A stretch of 64,000 nucleotides of DNA from Streptomyces sp. 549 (lineage in GTDB: Bacteria; Actinomycetota; Actinomycetes; Streptomycetales; Streptomycetaceae). The stretch spans positions 226,492 through 290,491 of the forward strand of contig NZ_JASKMT010000006.1 in assembly GCF_030124175.1 (NCBI RefSeq), written 5' to 3'. Shown here piece after piece: positions 33,054 through 42,579 of the stretch (position 1 is its first letter; the number at the start of each line of letters is the position of its first letter). The translations under genes and the position numbers were made by a program. Under the pieces are notes generated by a model that saw only the letters and a program-made list of their open reading frames with translations, did not search any database and was not told the DNA's origin.

Positions 33054-34199
33054 TCACCCGCGGCGTGCGAGGCCACCCAATACCGTCCGGGCCTTGTCCT
33101 CGACGCGCTGACCGGCGCGGACCTCGACGTCCGGCGTCAGCCCCTGCCCCTCCAGCTCCCGGCCCGCAGGCGTCGCGTAGTGCCCGACGGTGAGCTCCGC
33201 GACCGAGCCGTCCGGCTGCTCCATCGGCATCTGCACCGAGCCCTTGCCGAAGGTGCGCGACCCGACCACCACGGCCCGGCCCCGGTCCTGGAAGGCGCCG
33301 GCCAGCAGTTCCGCGGCGCTCATCGTGCCGCCGTCCACCAGGACCACCAGCGGCACGTCCTGGCTGCCGCCCGCCTCCGCGTACAGGGCGTGCTGCTCGC
33401 CGCCGTCGTCGTAGGTGGCCACCAGGCCGCCGTCGAGGAAGGCCGAGGCCACCGCGGCTGCCTCGTGCAGCAGGCCGCCGGAGTTGCCGCGCAGGTCCAG
33501 CAGCACACCGCCGCGCTCGGGGAGTTCGTCCAGTGCCTCCCGGACGCGCGCGCCCGAGCCCTTGGTGAAGGACTCCACCCGCAGCCGGACCACGTCCTGG
33601 CCGAGCTTGCGCACGGTGACCGACTCGGTCTCCAGCACCGCCCGTTCCAGGGGCTCGTCCCAGCGGCGGCCGTCCCGGCCGAGGCCGACCACGACCGTCT
33701 CGCCCGCCGCGGGCGCGGCGTCCTGCGGCTCCGCGCCGCGCAGCCGGGCCACCACCTCGGTGACGGGCAGACCCGTCACGTCCTCGCCGTCCACCGTGTG
33801 CACCCGGTCCCCTGGCCGCACCCCGGCCCGCTCGGCGGGGCTGCCGCCGGTGACCCGGGCGACCTCCACCCGGCCGTCACGGCCGGCGCGGACCGCGATG
33901 CCCACACCGACGTAGCTGCCCTCCAGCTCCTGCTGGAGGCCCTCGTACTCGCGGGCCGTGTAGGCGGCTGACCAGCGGTCGCCGCTGCGGCTGACCAGCC
34001 GGTGCGCGTCCGCCGGGTGCTGCTCCTCGACGACTCTGGGGCTTATCGGCGAGCCCTCGGGGCCCTGACCGGCCTGCGCGGCACCGCCGGTCCAGGAACC
34101 GGAGGCGAAGCCGGTGACCAGGACACCGGCGAACACCAACGTCAGGGCCGCCCCACGGCGGAAGCGGTGAGGTTGGACGAACATCCACGGACCCGACAT
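33054..34199 (-). CDS. S41-family C-terminal processing peptidase (CtpA-like)
   Basis: 381 residues. An N-terminal signal or anchor ([20 protein letters not shown]), then a PDZ domain ([40 protein letters not shown]) and the S41 catalytic domain with [15 protein letters not shown], catalytic Ser in [15 protein letters not shown] and Lys in [11 protein letters not shown]. It cleaves proteins from their C-termini outside the membrane. It sits between ftsX and smpB in the conserved ftsE-ftsX-ctpA-smpB order, so it may serve FtsEX-linked wall remodelling. Confidence 0.93.
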   Translation of the reverse strand: MSGPWMFVQPHRFRRGAALTLVFAGVLVTGFASGSWTGGAAQAGQGPEGSPISPRVVEEQHPADAHRLVSRSGDRWSAAYTAREYEGLQQELEGSYVGVGIAVRAGRDGRVEVARVTGGSPAERAGVRPGDRVHTVDGEDVTGLPVTEVVARLRGAEPQDAAPAAGETVVVGLGRDGRRWDEPLERAVLETESVTVRKLGQDVVRLRVESFTKGSGARVREALDELPERGGVLLDLRGNSGGLLHEAAAVASAFLDGGLVATYDDGGEQHALYAEAGGSQDVPLVVLVDGGTMSAAELLAGAFQDRGRAVVVGSRTFGKGSVQMPMEQPDGSVAELTVGHYATPAGRELEGQGLTPDVEVRAGQRVEDKARTVLGGLARRG

Positions 34200-34277
34200 G
34201 TTGCGGAGTCTAGGACAGAGCAGAGCGCCGTAGGGCAGCTTGGCCCGGGGGCGCCCGCGTCGTTCGTCACACCTTCT

Positions 34278-35189
34278 TCACACCTTCAGGTACTTGCGCA
34301 ACGCGATGAAGGCGGCAACGGCAGGCATCAGCACACCCACGGCCAGGATCAGTGGCAGCACCTTGACGACCGAGTCCCAGCCGATGAACTGGATCAACGG
34401 GATGCGGTCCGCCAGCCAGTTGTCCACCAGGAAGTACTTGCCGCTGAACAGCAGCAGGCAGGCCATGCCCGCGCCCAGCAGCCCCGCGATGGCGGCCTCC
34501 AGGATGAACGGCATCTGGATGTAGAAGCTGGACGAGCCGACCAGGCGCATGATCCCGGTCTCGCGGCGACGGCTGAACGCGGACACCCGGACGGTGTTCA
34601 CGATCAGCAGCAGCGCAACGACCAGCATCAGCGCCATGATGAACAGGGCGGCCAGGTTCATGCCGTTGAGCAGGTTGAACAGGTTCTCCAGCAGACTTCG
34701 CTGGTCCTGCACCTCCTGGATGCCGGCCCGGCCGCCGAACGCCGTCTGGATCACGTCGTACTTGGTCGGGTCCTTGAGCTTGACCCGGTAGGACTCCTGC
34801 ATCTGGTCCGGAGTCAGCGAGGACGCCAGCGGCGAGTCCTTGAACTGCTCCTTGTAGTGCTTGTACGCGTCGTCGCTGGACTCGTAGAAGACGGTGTCGA
34901 CGACCTTGAGCTTCTCCAGGTCCGCCTTGATCTCGCGCTTCTGCTGACCGGTCACCGCGCCCTTGGCGCACTGCGGGTCGGTCTCCGCGTCGTTCTTGTT
35001 GCAGAGGTAGATGGAGACCTGGACCTTGTCGTACCAGAAGCCCTTCATCGAGTTGACCTGCTCCCGGGCGAGGAGCGCACCACCGAGCAGCGCCAGCGAG
35101 ATCGCCACCGAGACGATCACCGCGAAGGTCATCGTGAGATTGCGGCGGAGACCGACGCCGATCTCCGACAGAACGAACTGGGCGCGCAT
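34278..35189 (-). CDS. ftsX: Cell-division permease subunit FtsX
   Basis: 303 residues. A cytoplasmic N-terminus (MRAQFVLSEIGVGLRRNLTM), a first span, an extracytoplasmic domain with two cysteines (VSIYLCNKND, TDPQCAKG) typical of actinobacterial FtsX, then three more spans including MNLAALFIMALMLVVALLLI. It partners the ATPase FtsE and transmits ATP hydrolysis to peptidoglycan hydrolases outside. The ATG has GAAAGGA upstream; it starts 9 nt after the ftsE stop. Confidence 0.96.
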   Translation of the reverse strand: MRAQFVLSEIGVGLRRNLTMTFAVIVSVAISLALLGGALLAREQVNSMKGFWYDKVQVSIYLCNKNDAETDPQCAKGAVTGQQKREIKADLEKLKVVDTVFYESSDDAYKHYKEQFKDSPLASSLTPDQMQESYRVKLKDPTKYDVIQTAFGGRAGIQEVQDQRSLLENLFNLLNGMNLAALFIMALMLVVALLLIVNTVRVSAFSRRRETGIMRLVGSSSFYIQMPFILEAAIAGLLGAGMACLLLFSGKYFLVDNWLADRIPLIQFIGWDSVVKVLPLILAVGVLMPAVAAFIALRKYLKV

Positions 35190-35198
35190 GGCGTCCTT

Positions 35199-35888
35199 TC
35201 AGTGCTGGTAGCCGTAGACACCGCGCGACTGGTCGCGCACAAGACGGCCCTTTTCGAGTTCGATCACTCGCTTGCGCATCTGGTCGACGATCTGCTGGTC
35301 GTGCGTCGCCATCACGACCGTCGTCCCGGTCCGGTTGATGCGGTCGAGCAGTTTCATGATGCCGACGGACGTCTGGGGGTCCAGGTTGCCGGTCGGCTCG
35401 TCGGCGATCAGCAGCAGCGGCCGGTTGACGAACGCGCGCGCGATCGCCACCCGCTGCTGCTCACCACCGGACAACTCGCCCGGCATCCGGTCCTCCTTGC
35501 CGCCGAGGCCGACCAGGTCGAGCACCTCGGGGACCGTCTTGCGGATCTGGCCCCGCGACTTGCCGATGACCTCCAGGGCGAACGCGACGTTCTCCCCGAC
35601 GGTCTTGCTGGGCAGCAGGCGGAAGTCCTGGAAGACCGTGCCCAGCTGGCGCCGCATCTGCGGCACCTTCCAGTTGGACAGGCGGTTGAGGTCCTTGCCG
35701 AGCACGTGCACCTGGCCGTGCGAGGCCCGCTCCTCCCGCAGCACCAGGCGCAGGAACGTGGACTTGCCGGAGCCGGAGGAGCCCACCAGGAAGACGAACT
35801 CGCCGCGCTCGATCTCCAGCGAGACGTCGCGGAGCGCGGGGCCGGTCTGCTTGGGATAGCTCTTGGAGACGTTGTCGAACCGAATCAC
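35199..35888 (-). CDS. ftsE: Cell-division ABC ATPase FtsE
   Basis: 229 residues from the GTG at 35886-35888 ([20 protein letters not shown]). Walker [18 protein letters not shown]-loop [14 protein letters not shown], signature [15 protein letters not shown], Walker [14 protein letters not shown] and H-switch MATHDQQIV are all intact. It forms the FtsEX complex with the next gene. The longer upstream frame lacks homology and was discarded. It is first in the ftsE-ftsX-ctpA-smpB run. Confidence 0.97.
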   Translation of the reverse strand: MIRFDNVSKSYPKQTGPALRDVSLEIERGEFVFLVGSSGSGKSTFLRLVLREERASHGQVHVLGKDLNRLSNWKVPQMRRQLGTVFQDFRLLPSKTVGENVAFALEVIGKSRGQIRKTVPEVLDLVGLGGKEDRMPGELSGGEQQRVAIARAFVNRPLLLIADEPTGNLDPQTSVGIMKLLDRINRTGTTVVMATHDQQIVDQMRKRVIELEKGRLVRDQSRGVYGYQH

Positions 35889-36151
35889 TGATTCACACCA
35901 TGTCGACCTGGGTAGGGGCATCGGCAACCGCGGAACGGCTGGCCGTCGGTGGAGCGACCCTACGCGAAGCCGGGGAGGGCCCGCAGACGGCATCCGTCTT
36001 TTGGTGTGATCCCCACAGGACATTCCCCCGCAAAAACACCTCCTTTCCCGCCCCTCTGCGTTCTGCGGCGAATGCTGGCACAGTGGAGACACGGACCATT
36101 GGGGAACGTTTCACCCCACCGTGGCGTTGGCGCAGAGGAGGAGGAGTTCGC

Positions 36152-36349
36152 ATGACATGCGATCGACTGGTGTGCGCCAACTGCGCGGGCCCGGTGAGCG
36201 AGGCCCGCTGCTCGGTGTGCCGCGCCGAGCGCGCCCGTCAGCACCGCGAGCAGAGCCCCCTGGCGGGCCTCCCGCCCGCGGCCCTGCTGGCACTGCTGCT
36301 GACGCTGCTGGCCGTGGCCCTGCTGGCCCGCGAGGCCGCCGCTTTCTGA
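36152..36349 (+). CDS. Small zinc-ribbon single-span membrane protein
   Basis: 65 residues. The ATG at 36152 has AGGAGGAGGAG upstream. Two CxxC knuckles (LVCANCAG and ARCSVCRAE) form a zinc ribbon, followed by a basic stretch and one hydrophobic helix (LPPAALLALLLTLLAVALLA). It is divergent from ftsE and followed by a strong terminator, so it is monocistronic. Conserved in Streptomyces as far as I recall; function unknown. Confidence 0.8.
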   Translation: MTCDRLVCANCAGPVSEARCSVCRAERARQHREQSPLAGLPPAALLALLLTLLAVALLAREAAAF

Positions 36350-36386
36350 GCCTGCGCGCCCGCCCCGAACCGACCACACAGCACGA

Positions 36387-36423
36387 GTGAGGGTCCGGAC
36401 ACTCAGAGTGTCCGGACCCTCAC
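36387..36423. terminator. Strong hairpin terminator
   Basis: Perfect 17-bp arms (GTGAGGGTCCGGACACT and its complement) with loop CAG, between the zinc-ribbon gene (plus strand) and the end of the convergent LAETG gene. Confidence 0.88.
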
Positions 36424-36502
36424 TTCTGCGTGGCCGCCGACGCCCGCGTCAGCGCCTCCCGGGGTCCGGGAGGCGACCGAGCGTACGCCGGGAGCTGCCG
36501 GG

Positions 36503-37198
36503 TCAGGCCGCGGCGGCGCCACCGTCCCGGTTCACCAGGCGCGGCAGCATGCGGAAGCCGACGCCGCCGGCGATCATCGTCGCCGCACCGAGCAGCAGGA
36601 AGGTGGTCTCCGCAGCACCGGTCTCGGCCAGCTGCTCCTTCGGAGCGTTGCCCGCCGCGGCCGGCTGCTCCGGCGTGCTGATCTGCTCCTTGCCGGCACC
36701 GTCCGGCGTGGTGCCGGTCTCGCCGGTGCCGCCGGTGGTGTCCGGGTTCAGGCCGCCGGTGGAGCCGCCCTCGCCACCTGTGCTGCCACCGGAGGTGGAG
36801 CCACCGGTCGAGCCGCCCGTGGAACCGCCCGTGGAACCGCCGCCGCTGTCGCCACCACCCGCGTTGCCGCCGGTGGAACCGCCGGCGTTGCCGCCGCCGT
36901 TACCGCCGGTGGTCTGACCCGGGTCGGGGTCGGTCGGGTCCGGGTCCACGGGGTCCGGGTCCGTCGGGTCGGGGTCGGTCGGGTCCGGGTCCACGGGGTC
37001 CGGGTCGGTCGGGTCGTCCGGGTCCGGCTCCGGGTCGCCGGGGTTGTCCGGGTCGTCGTCCGCGGCGATGTCGATCTTGGCGTCCACGCCGAGGTCGACG
37101 GCCTGCGCCACGCCCGCCGCGGTCAGCGAAACGCCGGCGGCGAACACCGCACCGGCTGCGATCCGCGCGATGCGCACCCGCATCTTGGAATTGGTCAC
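36503..37198 (-). CDS. LAETG wall-anchored protein with Asp-Pro and Gly-Ser-Thr repeats
   Basis: 231 residues. Starts at GTG 37196-37198 (TTG two codons upstream is possible). Signal peptide (RVRIARIAAGAVFAAG to AQA), then a short acidic part and tandem DPTDPDPVDPDP repeats (about residues 55-95), a Gly/Ser/Thr-rich repeat region (GGSTGGSTGG), a spacer, the sorting motif LAETG, one span and a short basic tail. No globular domain: it is probably a surface spacer or hydrophilic coat protein held by a class E sortase. The repeats make this DNA prone to length changes. Confidence 0.83.
   Translation of the reverse strand: MTNSKMRVRIARIAAGAVFAAGVSLTAAGVAQAVDLGVDAKIDIAADDDPDNPGDPEPDPDDPTDPDPVDPDPTDPDPTDPDPVDPDPTDPDPGQTTGGNGGGNAGGSTGGNAGGGDSGGGSTGGSTGGSTGGSTSGGSTGGEGGSTGGLNPDTTGGTGETGTTPDGAGKEQISTPEQPAAAGNAPKEQLAETGAAETTFLLLGAATMIAGGVGFRMLPRLVNRDGGAAAA
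36765..37040. repeat. Low-complexity tandem repeats in the LAETG gene
   Basis: Short units encoding Gly-Gly-Ser-Thr and Asp-Pro(-Thr/Val)-Asp-Pro recur many times, for example GTCGGGTCCGGGTC-type units between about 36915 and 37030. They explain the repetitive protein and would be unstable by slippage. Confidence 0.75.
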
Positions 37199-37527
37199 TA
37201 CCAACTACCCCCAGTAGTCATGGTTGATGGAGCAGCTGTACCGGACGCGGATCATCGGGAGGCCGGCCACGGAGCCCGATGCCACCTCGGTGACCGGGCC
37301 GTCCGTTCGCCCCCGCAACGCACATGTCCCTGCACACGTCTGCCGAGCCAACACCCTTCCCACTTTTCACAACAGCGTCAAGCCGGGTCAGTCGAAATGT
37401 CCGCAGTGGACGGTCACTTACCCAACCTTTCCGTCAGGTGTGATCGAGCACACGCATGACCTGACGCGTCGTCGGCTCCCGGGGCCACTCGTCCCGCCCG
37501 ACAGCCCCGAGAGTTCCGACAGTCCCG
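37199..37527. other. Intergenic region, no gene seen
   Basis: Holds the leftward promoter of the LAETG gene (CCACTTTTCACAACAGCGTC and nearby A/T-richer sequence around 37350-37400). Short frames here have no ribosome site or recognisable features. Confidence 0.45.
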
Positions 37528-38142
37528 TCAGCCCGGTCGGAGCCAGTCGCGGTCCCGCGCGATGGCCAGCGCCTCGATCTGGGTCCGGGCGTCGAGCTTG
37601 CGCAGCACCGCACTGAGGTGGTTGCGGACCGTGCCGACGGTCAGGCTCAACTCCCGCGCGATGTCCGTCGGATGGCGCCCCTCCGCGACCCGGCGCAGCA
37701 CGTCGGTCTCCCGGGCGCTGAGCGGACTGCGTCCCACCTCCGCTGCGGCGCCGAGCAGTTCGGGGGCGACCACCAGCCGCCCCGCGGCCACCCCGCGGAC
37801 CGCGCCCAGCAGTTCGGCCAGTGACAGGTCCGTGTGGACCAGCCCCGAGGCGCCGGCGGCCAGCGCGCTGCGCACCAGGCCCGGCGAGGGCCGCGCGGCG
37901 AGCACCAGTGAGCGGCACCCCGGCACCGAACGCCGCAGCGCCGTCACCGCGTCCACGCCGTCGAGGTCCCGCAGCGAGGCGCTGAGCACCGCCACGTCGG
38001 GCCCCACCCGGCAGGCCACCGGGGCGACCTCGGCCCCGGTGGCCACCTCGGCGACCACTCGCAGGTCCGGCTCGCGGTCGAGGGCCGCCACCATCAGCTC
38101 CCGAACCATCCGCTCGTCGCCGGCCACCAGCACTCTGGTCAC
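37528..38142 (-). CDS. Atypical NarL/LuxR-type response regulator
   Basis: 204 residues from the GTG at 38140-38142, with GGAGGGAGA upstream. The receiver-like domain (TRVLVAGDERMVRELMVAAL) lacks the phospho-acceptor: the usual D of D..L.D..M is replaced (PDVAVLSASLRDLDG), and the conserved Lys is His (GLVHTDLSLAELL). The C-terminal HTH is intact (LSARETDVLRRVAEGRHPTD, LSLTVGTVRNHLSAVLRKL). No sensor kinase is adjacent. It is therefore probably phosphorylation-independent. Targets unknown. Confidence 0.87.
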   Translation of the reverse strand: MTRVLVAGDERMVRELMVAALDREPDLRVVAEVATGAEVAPVACRVGPDVAVLSASLRDLDGVDAVTALRRSVPGCRSLVLAARPSPGLVRSALAAGASGLVHTDLSLAELLGAVRGVAAGRLVVAPELLGAAAEVGRSPLSARETDVLRRVAEGRHPTDIARELSLTVGTVRNHLSAVLRKLDARTQIEALAIARDRDWLRPG

Positions 38143-38326
38143 ACGCTCTCCCTCCGCCACGGCACACGCCCACCAAGGCAGATCCCCCAGCCGCACCGAG
38201 GGTTGTGCACGGTACGCACCGGATGGGTAACGAAGAGTGCGGGCAACGCTATCGCCGGGCACTATCACCCCTCCCCACCTGCGCGGTCGTGCCGCGACGC
38301 GGCGCCGCAGCGGGCCGGGAACGCCC

Positions 38327-38358
38327 TGCGGGCCGTACCCCGCGGGGTACGGCCCGCA
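38327..38358 (-). terminator. Terminator after prfB
   Basis: Perfect 15-bp arms TGCGGGCCGTACCCC / GGGGTACGGCCCGCA with a 2-nt centre, about 20 nt past the prfB stop. Confidence 0.8.
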
Positions 38359-38377
38359 CGAACGGGTGCGGCGGGCG

Positions 38378-39493
38378 TCAGCCGGCGGCCTGGTCCTGCT
38401 GCTTGCGCCAGCGGATACCGGCCTCCAGGAAACCGTCGATGTCACCGTCGAGCACGGCCTGCGGGTTGCCGACCTCGTGCTCGGTGCGCAGGTCCTTCAC
38501 CATCTGGTACGGCTGCAGCACGTAGGAGCGCATCTGGTTGCCCCAGGAGTTGCCGCCCTCGCCCTTCAGCGCGTCCATCTTGGCCTGCTCCTCCGCCCTG
38601 CGGTGGGCCAGCAGCCGGGACTGGAGCACGCGCAGCGCGGCGGCGCGGTTCTGGATCTGCGACTTCTCGTTCTGGCAGGAGACGACGATGCCGGTCGGCA
38701 GGTGCGTCATGCGCACCGCCGAGTCGGTGGTGTTGACCGACTGACCGCCCGGACCGGAGGACCGGAAGACGTCGATGCGCAGCTCGTTGTCCGGGATGTC
38801 GATGTGGTCCGTCTGCTCCACCACGGGCAGCACCTCGACGCCCGCGAAGGAGGTCTGGCGGCGGCCCTGGTTGTCGAAGGGCGAGATGCGCACCATGCGG
38901 TGCGTGCCCTGCTCGACGGAGAGCGTGCCGTAGGCGTAGGGCGCCTTCACCGAGAAGGTGGTGGACTTGATGCCCGCCTCCTCCGCGTAGGAGGTGTCCA
39001 GCACCTCGGTCGGGTAGCCCCGGCGCTCGGCCCAGCGCAGGTACATGCGCTGGAGCTGCTCGGCGAAGTCGGCCGCGTCCACGCCGCCCGCCTCGGCCCG
39101 CACGCTGACCATGGCCTCGCGCTGGTCGTACTCGCCGGACAGCAGGGTCCGGACCTCCAGCTCGTCCACCGACTTCTGCACCGAGGCCAGCTCGGCCTCG
39201 GCCTCGGTACGGGTGTCCGCGTCGTTCTCGCCCTCGGCCAGCTCGAAGAGCACGCCGAGGTCGTCGATCCGGCTGTGCAGCTCCTCGATCTTTCGCAGCT
39301 GGCCCTGGAGGAAGGAGAGCTTGCTCGTCACCTTCTGGGCGTTGTCGGGGTCGTCCCACAGGGACGGCGCCGCGGCGTGCTCCTCGAGCACGGCGACGTC
39401 GGCCCTCAGCTTGTCGAGGTCGAGTACGGCCTCGATCGACTCCATGGTGGAGGAGAGGGACTTCAGCGCTTCGGATACATCGAGGACTGCCAC
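38378..39493 (-). CDS. prfB: Peptide chain release factor 2
   Basis: 371 residues. The GGQ catalytic motif ([18 protein letters not shown]) and the stop-codon-recognition motif SPF ([19 protein letters not shown]) are both present. Unlike E. coli prfB there is no in-frame UGA near codon 26 and no frameshift site; the reading frame is continuous, as in other high-GC actinobacteria. It terminates translation at UGA and UAA. It precedes a terminator and follows pkaB on the same strand. Confidence 0.97.
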   Translation of the reverse strand: MAVLDVSEALKSLSSTMESIEAVLDLDKLRADVAVLEEHAAAPSLWDDPDNAQKVTSKLSFLQGQLRKIEELHSRIDDLGVLFELAEGENDADTRTEAEAELASVQKSVDELEVRTLLSGEYDQREAMVSVRAEAGGVDAADFAEQLQRMYLRWAERRGYPTEVLDTSYAEEAGIKSTTFSVKAPYAYGTLSVEQGTHRMVRISPFDNQGRRQTSFAGVEVLPVVEQTDHIDIPDNELRIDVFRSSGPGGQSVNTTDSAVRMTHLPTGIVVSCQNEKSQIQNRAAALRVLQSRLLAHRRAEEQAKMDALKGEGGNSWGNQMRSYVLQPYQMVKDLRTEHEVGNPQAVLDGDIDGFLEAGIRWRKQQDQAAG

Positions 39494-39533
39494 GGCTCCA
39501 GCCTACCGGCTGCCCCGGCCGGGGCGTCCACGG

Positions 39534-40733
39534 TCATGGTGTGGAGGTGTCGGCCGGGGGCGCGGGCTGGGGCGGGGCGGAGTCGGAGGGGCCGAAGGCG
39601 AGCCAGCCGCCGACGCCCAGCGCCGCGGCGGCAGCCGTCGCGGCGACGGCCATCTTCATCCGGCGTCGGCGCTCGGCAGCGCGGTGGCGGGCGGACCCGG
39701 CGCGGGGCTGACCGGGCGCGCGGGGCGCCCGCGCGGTGCCGTGCGCGCCACCCGCCAGTTCGTCCGCGCCCGGAACCCGCATGCTGGTGTGCGTCTCGCG
39801 GTTCGCCGAGTCGGGCGCGGCCGTGCCGTGCACCAGCGGGACGGCGCCGCGGACCGGGGGCTCGTGGACCGGCGGCTCGGGTTCGTGGACCGGCTCGGGC
39901 TCCGGCTCGTCGATCTGCAGCGCGGGGTGCCCGGCCAGGGACGGCTGGAGCTCCCGCAGCCGTGCGGCCAGTTCCGCCGCCCGCAGCCGGGAGGCCGGGG
40001 CCTTGGCCAGGCACTGGTGGATCAGCCGCCACAGATCGTCCGGGATGCCGGGCAGCGGCGCGACCGCCTCGGTGACGTGCCGGCGCAGCACCGCGCCGGG
40101 ATGGCCGCCGCCGAAGGGGGTGAACCCGGCGAGCAGTTCGTAGAGCACCGTGGCGAGCGCGTAGATGTCCACGGCCGCGCGCGGCGGCAGTCCCTCGACG
40201 ATCTCCGGCGCCACGTAGTCGGGTGTGCCGACCACCCGACCGCCGCCGCCCCTGCGGGGCTCGTCGATCAGCTTGGCGACCCCGAAGTCGGTGAGCAGGG
40301 CGCGCCCGGTGCCCTCGTCGAGCAGGATGTTCTCCGGCTTGACGTCCCGGTGCACGTACCCGGCCGTGTGGGCGGCGGCCAGGCCGTCGGCGACGTCGGC
40401 CACGAGGGCGACGGCGGCGTGCGGCGTGAGGCGGCGCTCGCGGTCGAGCAGGGTGCGCAGGTCGGTGCCGCGGACCAGGTCCATCACCAGTGCCAGGTCG
40501 TTGCCGTCCACGACCAGGTCGCGCACCCCGACCACCCGCGGGTGGTCCAGGCTGACCAGCGCCGCACGCTCCTGCACGAAGCGGCCGACGAGTTCCTGGT
40601 CGGCCGCCAGGTCCTCGCGCAGCAGCTTGAGGGCCACCGGCCCGTCCGGTCCAGAACCGAGCCACACCGTGCCCGCGCTGCCGCGCCCCAGGATCTGGTG
40701 GGCGGTGTACCGGCTGCCGATCTTCCGTGCCAT
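39534..40733 (-). CDS. pkaB: Ser/Thr protein kinase PkaB-like
   Basis: 399 residues from the ATG at 40731-40733. Kinase domain about residues 8-260: P-loop LGRGSAGTVWLG, Lys in VALKLLRE, catalytic HRDVKPENILLDE, DFGVAKLID, then GTPDYVAPEIVEG. A Pro/Glu-rich region with EPEPVHEPEPPVHEP repeats and one C-terminal span (MAVAATAAAAALGVGGWLAF) follow, leaving a short external tail. It is a membrane-anchored Hanks-type kinase without PASTA repeats. It is paired with the larger kinase upstream, as pkaB/pkaA in S. coelicolor. Confidence 0.88.
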   Translation of the reverse strand: MARKIGSRYTAHQILGRGSAGTVWLGSGPDGPVALKLLREDLAADQELVGRFVQERAALVSLDHPRVVGVRDLVVDGNDLALVMDLVRGTDLRTLLDRERRLTPHAAVALVADVADGLAAAHTAGYVHRDVKPENILLDEGTGRALLTDFGVAKLIDEPRRGGGGRVVGTPDYVAPEIVEGLPPRAAVDIYALATVLYELLAGFTPFGGGHPGAVLRRHVTEAVAPLPGIPDDLWRLIHQCLAKAPASRLRAAELAARLRELQPSLAGHPALQIDEPEPEPVHEPEPPVHEPPVRGAVPLVHGTAAPDSANRETHTSMRVPGADELAGGAHGTARAPRAPGQPRAGSARHRAAERRRRMKMAVAATAAAAALGVGGWLAFGPSDSAPPQPAPPADTSTP

Positions 40734-40854
40734 GACGACAAAGTTACGCGGCAGGAGGCACCTCGGGGGGCCCGGATGACGACAAGCGCCACTTCTGGGC
40801 GGTAAAGACCCCTTCATATGTCGACAAATCACCGGACCGGGCGACCCCGGTGGC

Positions 40855-42579
40855 TCAGTAGCCGACGGCTTCGCGGGCCGAGTTGAACCAGTCCTTCATG
40901 GTCTGCCAGAAGCTGCGGCCTCCGGCGACCCACTCCGGAACAGGGGTGAAGTTCCAGATGAGCGCGACGATGGCGGCCATGATCAGGATCATGAACAGGC
41001 AGCCCTTGAGGCAGCCCAGGCCCGGGATGCGCATCGGGCTGGAGCTGCGCTGCCGCGGCTGGCGCGGTTCCCGCGGCGGCCGCGGGGCCGGGCGCTGCGG
41101 CTCGTAGCGCTGCGGCGGGGGCTGCTGCTGCGGCGGCGGCGCGTACCGCTGCTGCTGCGGGGCCTGCTGCTGCCGGTAGCCCTGCTGTTGCTGCTGGCCG
41201 TACCCCTGCTGCTGCCCGTGTCCCTGTTGTCCTTGTCCCTGCTGGCCGTAGCCCTGCTGACCGTAGGCCTGCGGCTGCTGCGGGCGGCGCGGCGGACGGC
41301 GGCGCAGCGGGTCCTGCTCGGGGTCGAGCGGGCGCAGCTGCGTCTGCTCGTTGCGGTCGCGGGCGGCCCGCAACTGGTTCTGCCAGGGGTGCGGGTCCTC
41401 CGCGCGCGGGCCGTCCGGCACCGGCGGCATGACGGAGGTGCGGTCCTCACCCGGGCCGCCGGACTGCGGCAGCACCGAGGTGGCCTCGGCGTCAGGACCA
41501 CCGGAACGCGGCAGCACGGACGTCGGGTCGGCGTCGGAGGTGGTGTGCGGGATGAAGCTGGTGGCGGCGTTCGGGTCGTAGCCGCCGGCCGCACCCGCCG
41601 CACCCGCCGCACCCAGCATCTGGGTGGCGTCGTCGGCGCCGCCGCCGGTGCCCGGCACCGGGGCCGGACGCGGGTCCGGCGCGAGCAGCGCGCCGACGCC
41701 GAGCGCGGCGGCGTACGCCTCGGCCCCGGCTCCGGGGGCGAGCCCGGCGGCGACCGTGCGCAGCGCGCGGGCCAGCGCGTCCGCCGACGGACGGCGGTCG
41801 GGGCTCTTGCTCAGGCACCGCTCGACGACCGTCCACAGCGGTTCGGGCACGTGCGGCGGGCGCCGCGGCTCCTCGCTGAGGTGCCGGTGCAGCACCTCCA
41901 GCGCCGACCCGCCACCGAAGGGCGGCCGGCCGGTGAGCAGTTCGTAGAGCAGGATGCCGGCGCCGTAGATGTCGACGGCCGAGGTCTGCGGCTTGCCCTC
42001 GGCGGACTCCGGGGCCACGTAGGCGGGGGTGCCGACGAACTCGTGGGTACGGGTCAGCCCCGGGGAGTCGGCGAGGCGGGCGATGCCGAAGTCGGTGAGC
42101 ATCGGGCGCATGCCCTGCTCGGTCTCGGCGAGCAGCACGTTGGCCGGTTTCAGGTCCCGGTGGACCACGCCGTCCGCGTGGCTGGCGGCCAGCGCGTCGG
42201 CGATCTGGGCGGTGACGAGCGCCGCGCCCACCGGTGAGAACGGGCCGTTCTCCCGCAGGTAGCGGTGCAGGTCGGGGCCGTCGACCAGGTCCATCACCAG
42301 GGCCAGCAGGTCGCCCTCGACCACCAGGTCGCGGGTGCGCACGATGTTCTCGTGGGTGAGCCGCAGCAGCACCGAGCGCTCGCGCAGGAAGCGCATCACG
42401 ATGTCGGCGTCGCCGGCCAGCTCCTCCTTGAGGACCTTGATGGCGACCAGTTCCCCGGGGTGCCCCGGGACCGCTGCCTCGGCGCCCGCCCGCTCCCGCT
42501 GGCGGGCGCGCCAGACGGTGCCCGTGGCGCCGCGTCCCAGCGGCTCCTCGAGCAGGTATTTGCTGCCTACCGGCCGCAC
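40855..42579 (-). CDS. pkaA: Ser/Thr protein kinase PkaA-like
   Basis: 575 residues. The GTG at 42577-42579 (GGGAG 8 nt upstream) begins VRPVGSKYLLEEPLGRGATG. Kinase motifs: Lys in LVAIKVLKEEL, HRDLKPANVLLAE, DFGIARLAD, GTPAYVAPESAEG. The juxtamembrane region holds several TS-type potential phosphosites (DPTSVLPRSGG, EATSVLPQSGG, EDRTSVMPPV) and a long Gln/Gly/Tyr-rich stretch (QQGYGQQQQQGYRQQQ). One span (CLFMILIMAAIVALIW) lies near the C-terminus. It phosphorylates proteins on Ser/Thr; substrates unknown. It is upstream of pkaB in the same direction. Confidence 0.88.
   Translation of the reverse strand: MRPVGSKYLLEEPLGRGATGTVWRARQRERAGAEAAVPGHPGELVAIKVLKEELAGDADIVMRFLRERSVLLRLTHENIVRTRDLVVEGDLLALVMDLVDGPDLHRYLRENGPFSPVGAALVTAQIADALAASHADGVVHRDLKPANVLLAETEQGMRPMLTDFGIARLADSPGLTRTHEFVGTPAYVAPESAEGKPQTSAVDIYGAGILLYELLTGRPPFGGGSALEVLHRHLSEEPRRPPHVPEPLWTVVERCLSKSPDRRPSADALARALRTVAAGLAPGAGAEAYAAALGVGALLAPDPRPAPVPGTGGGADDATQMLGAAGAAGAAGGYDPNAATSFIPHTTSDADPTSVLPRSGGPDAEATSVLPQSGGPGEDRTSVMPPVPDGPRAEDPHPWQNQLRAARDRNEQTQLRPLDPEQDPLRRRPPRRPQQPQAYGQQGYGQQGQGQQGHGQQQGYGQQQQQGYRQQQAPQQQRYAPPPQQQPPPQRYEPQRPAPRPPREPRQPRQRSSSPMRIPGLGCLKGCLFMILIMAAIVALIWNFTPVPEWVAGGRSFWQTMKDWFNSAREAVGY

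Noticed and set aside
38378..39493. Possible programmed frameshift in prfB
   Set aside because: The reading frame is continuous with no early in-frame UGA or slippery site, so no frameshift is needed.
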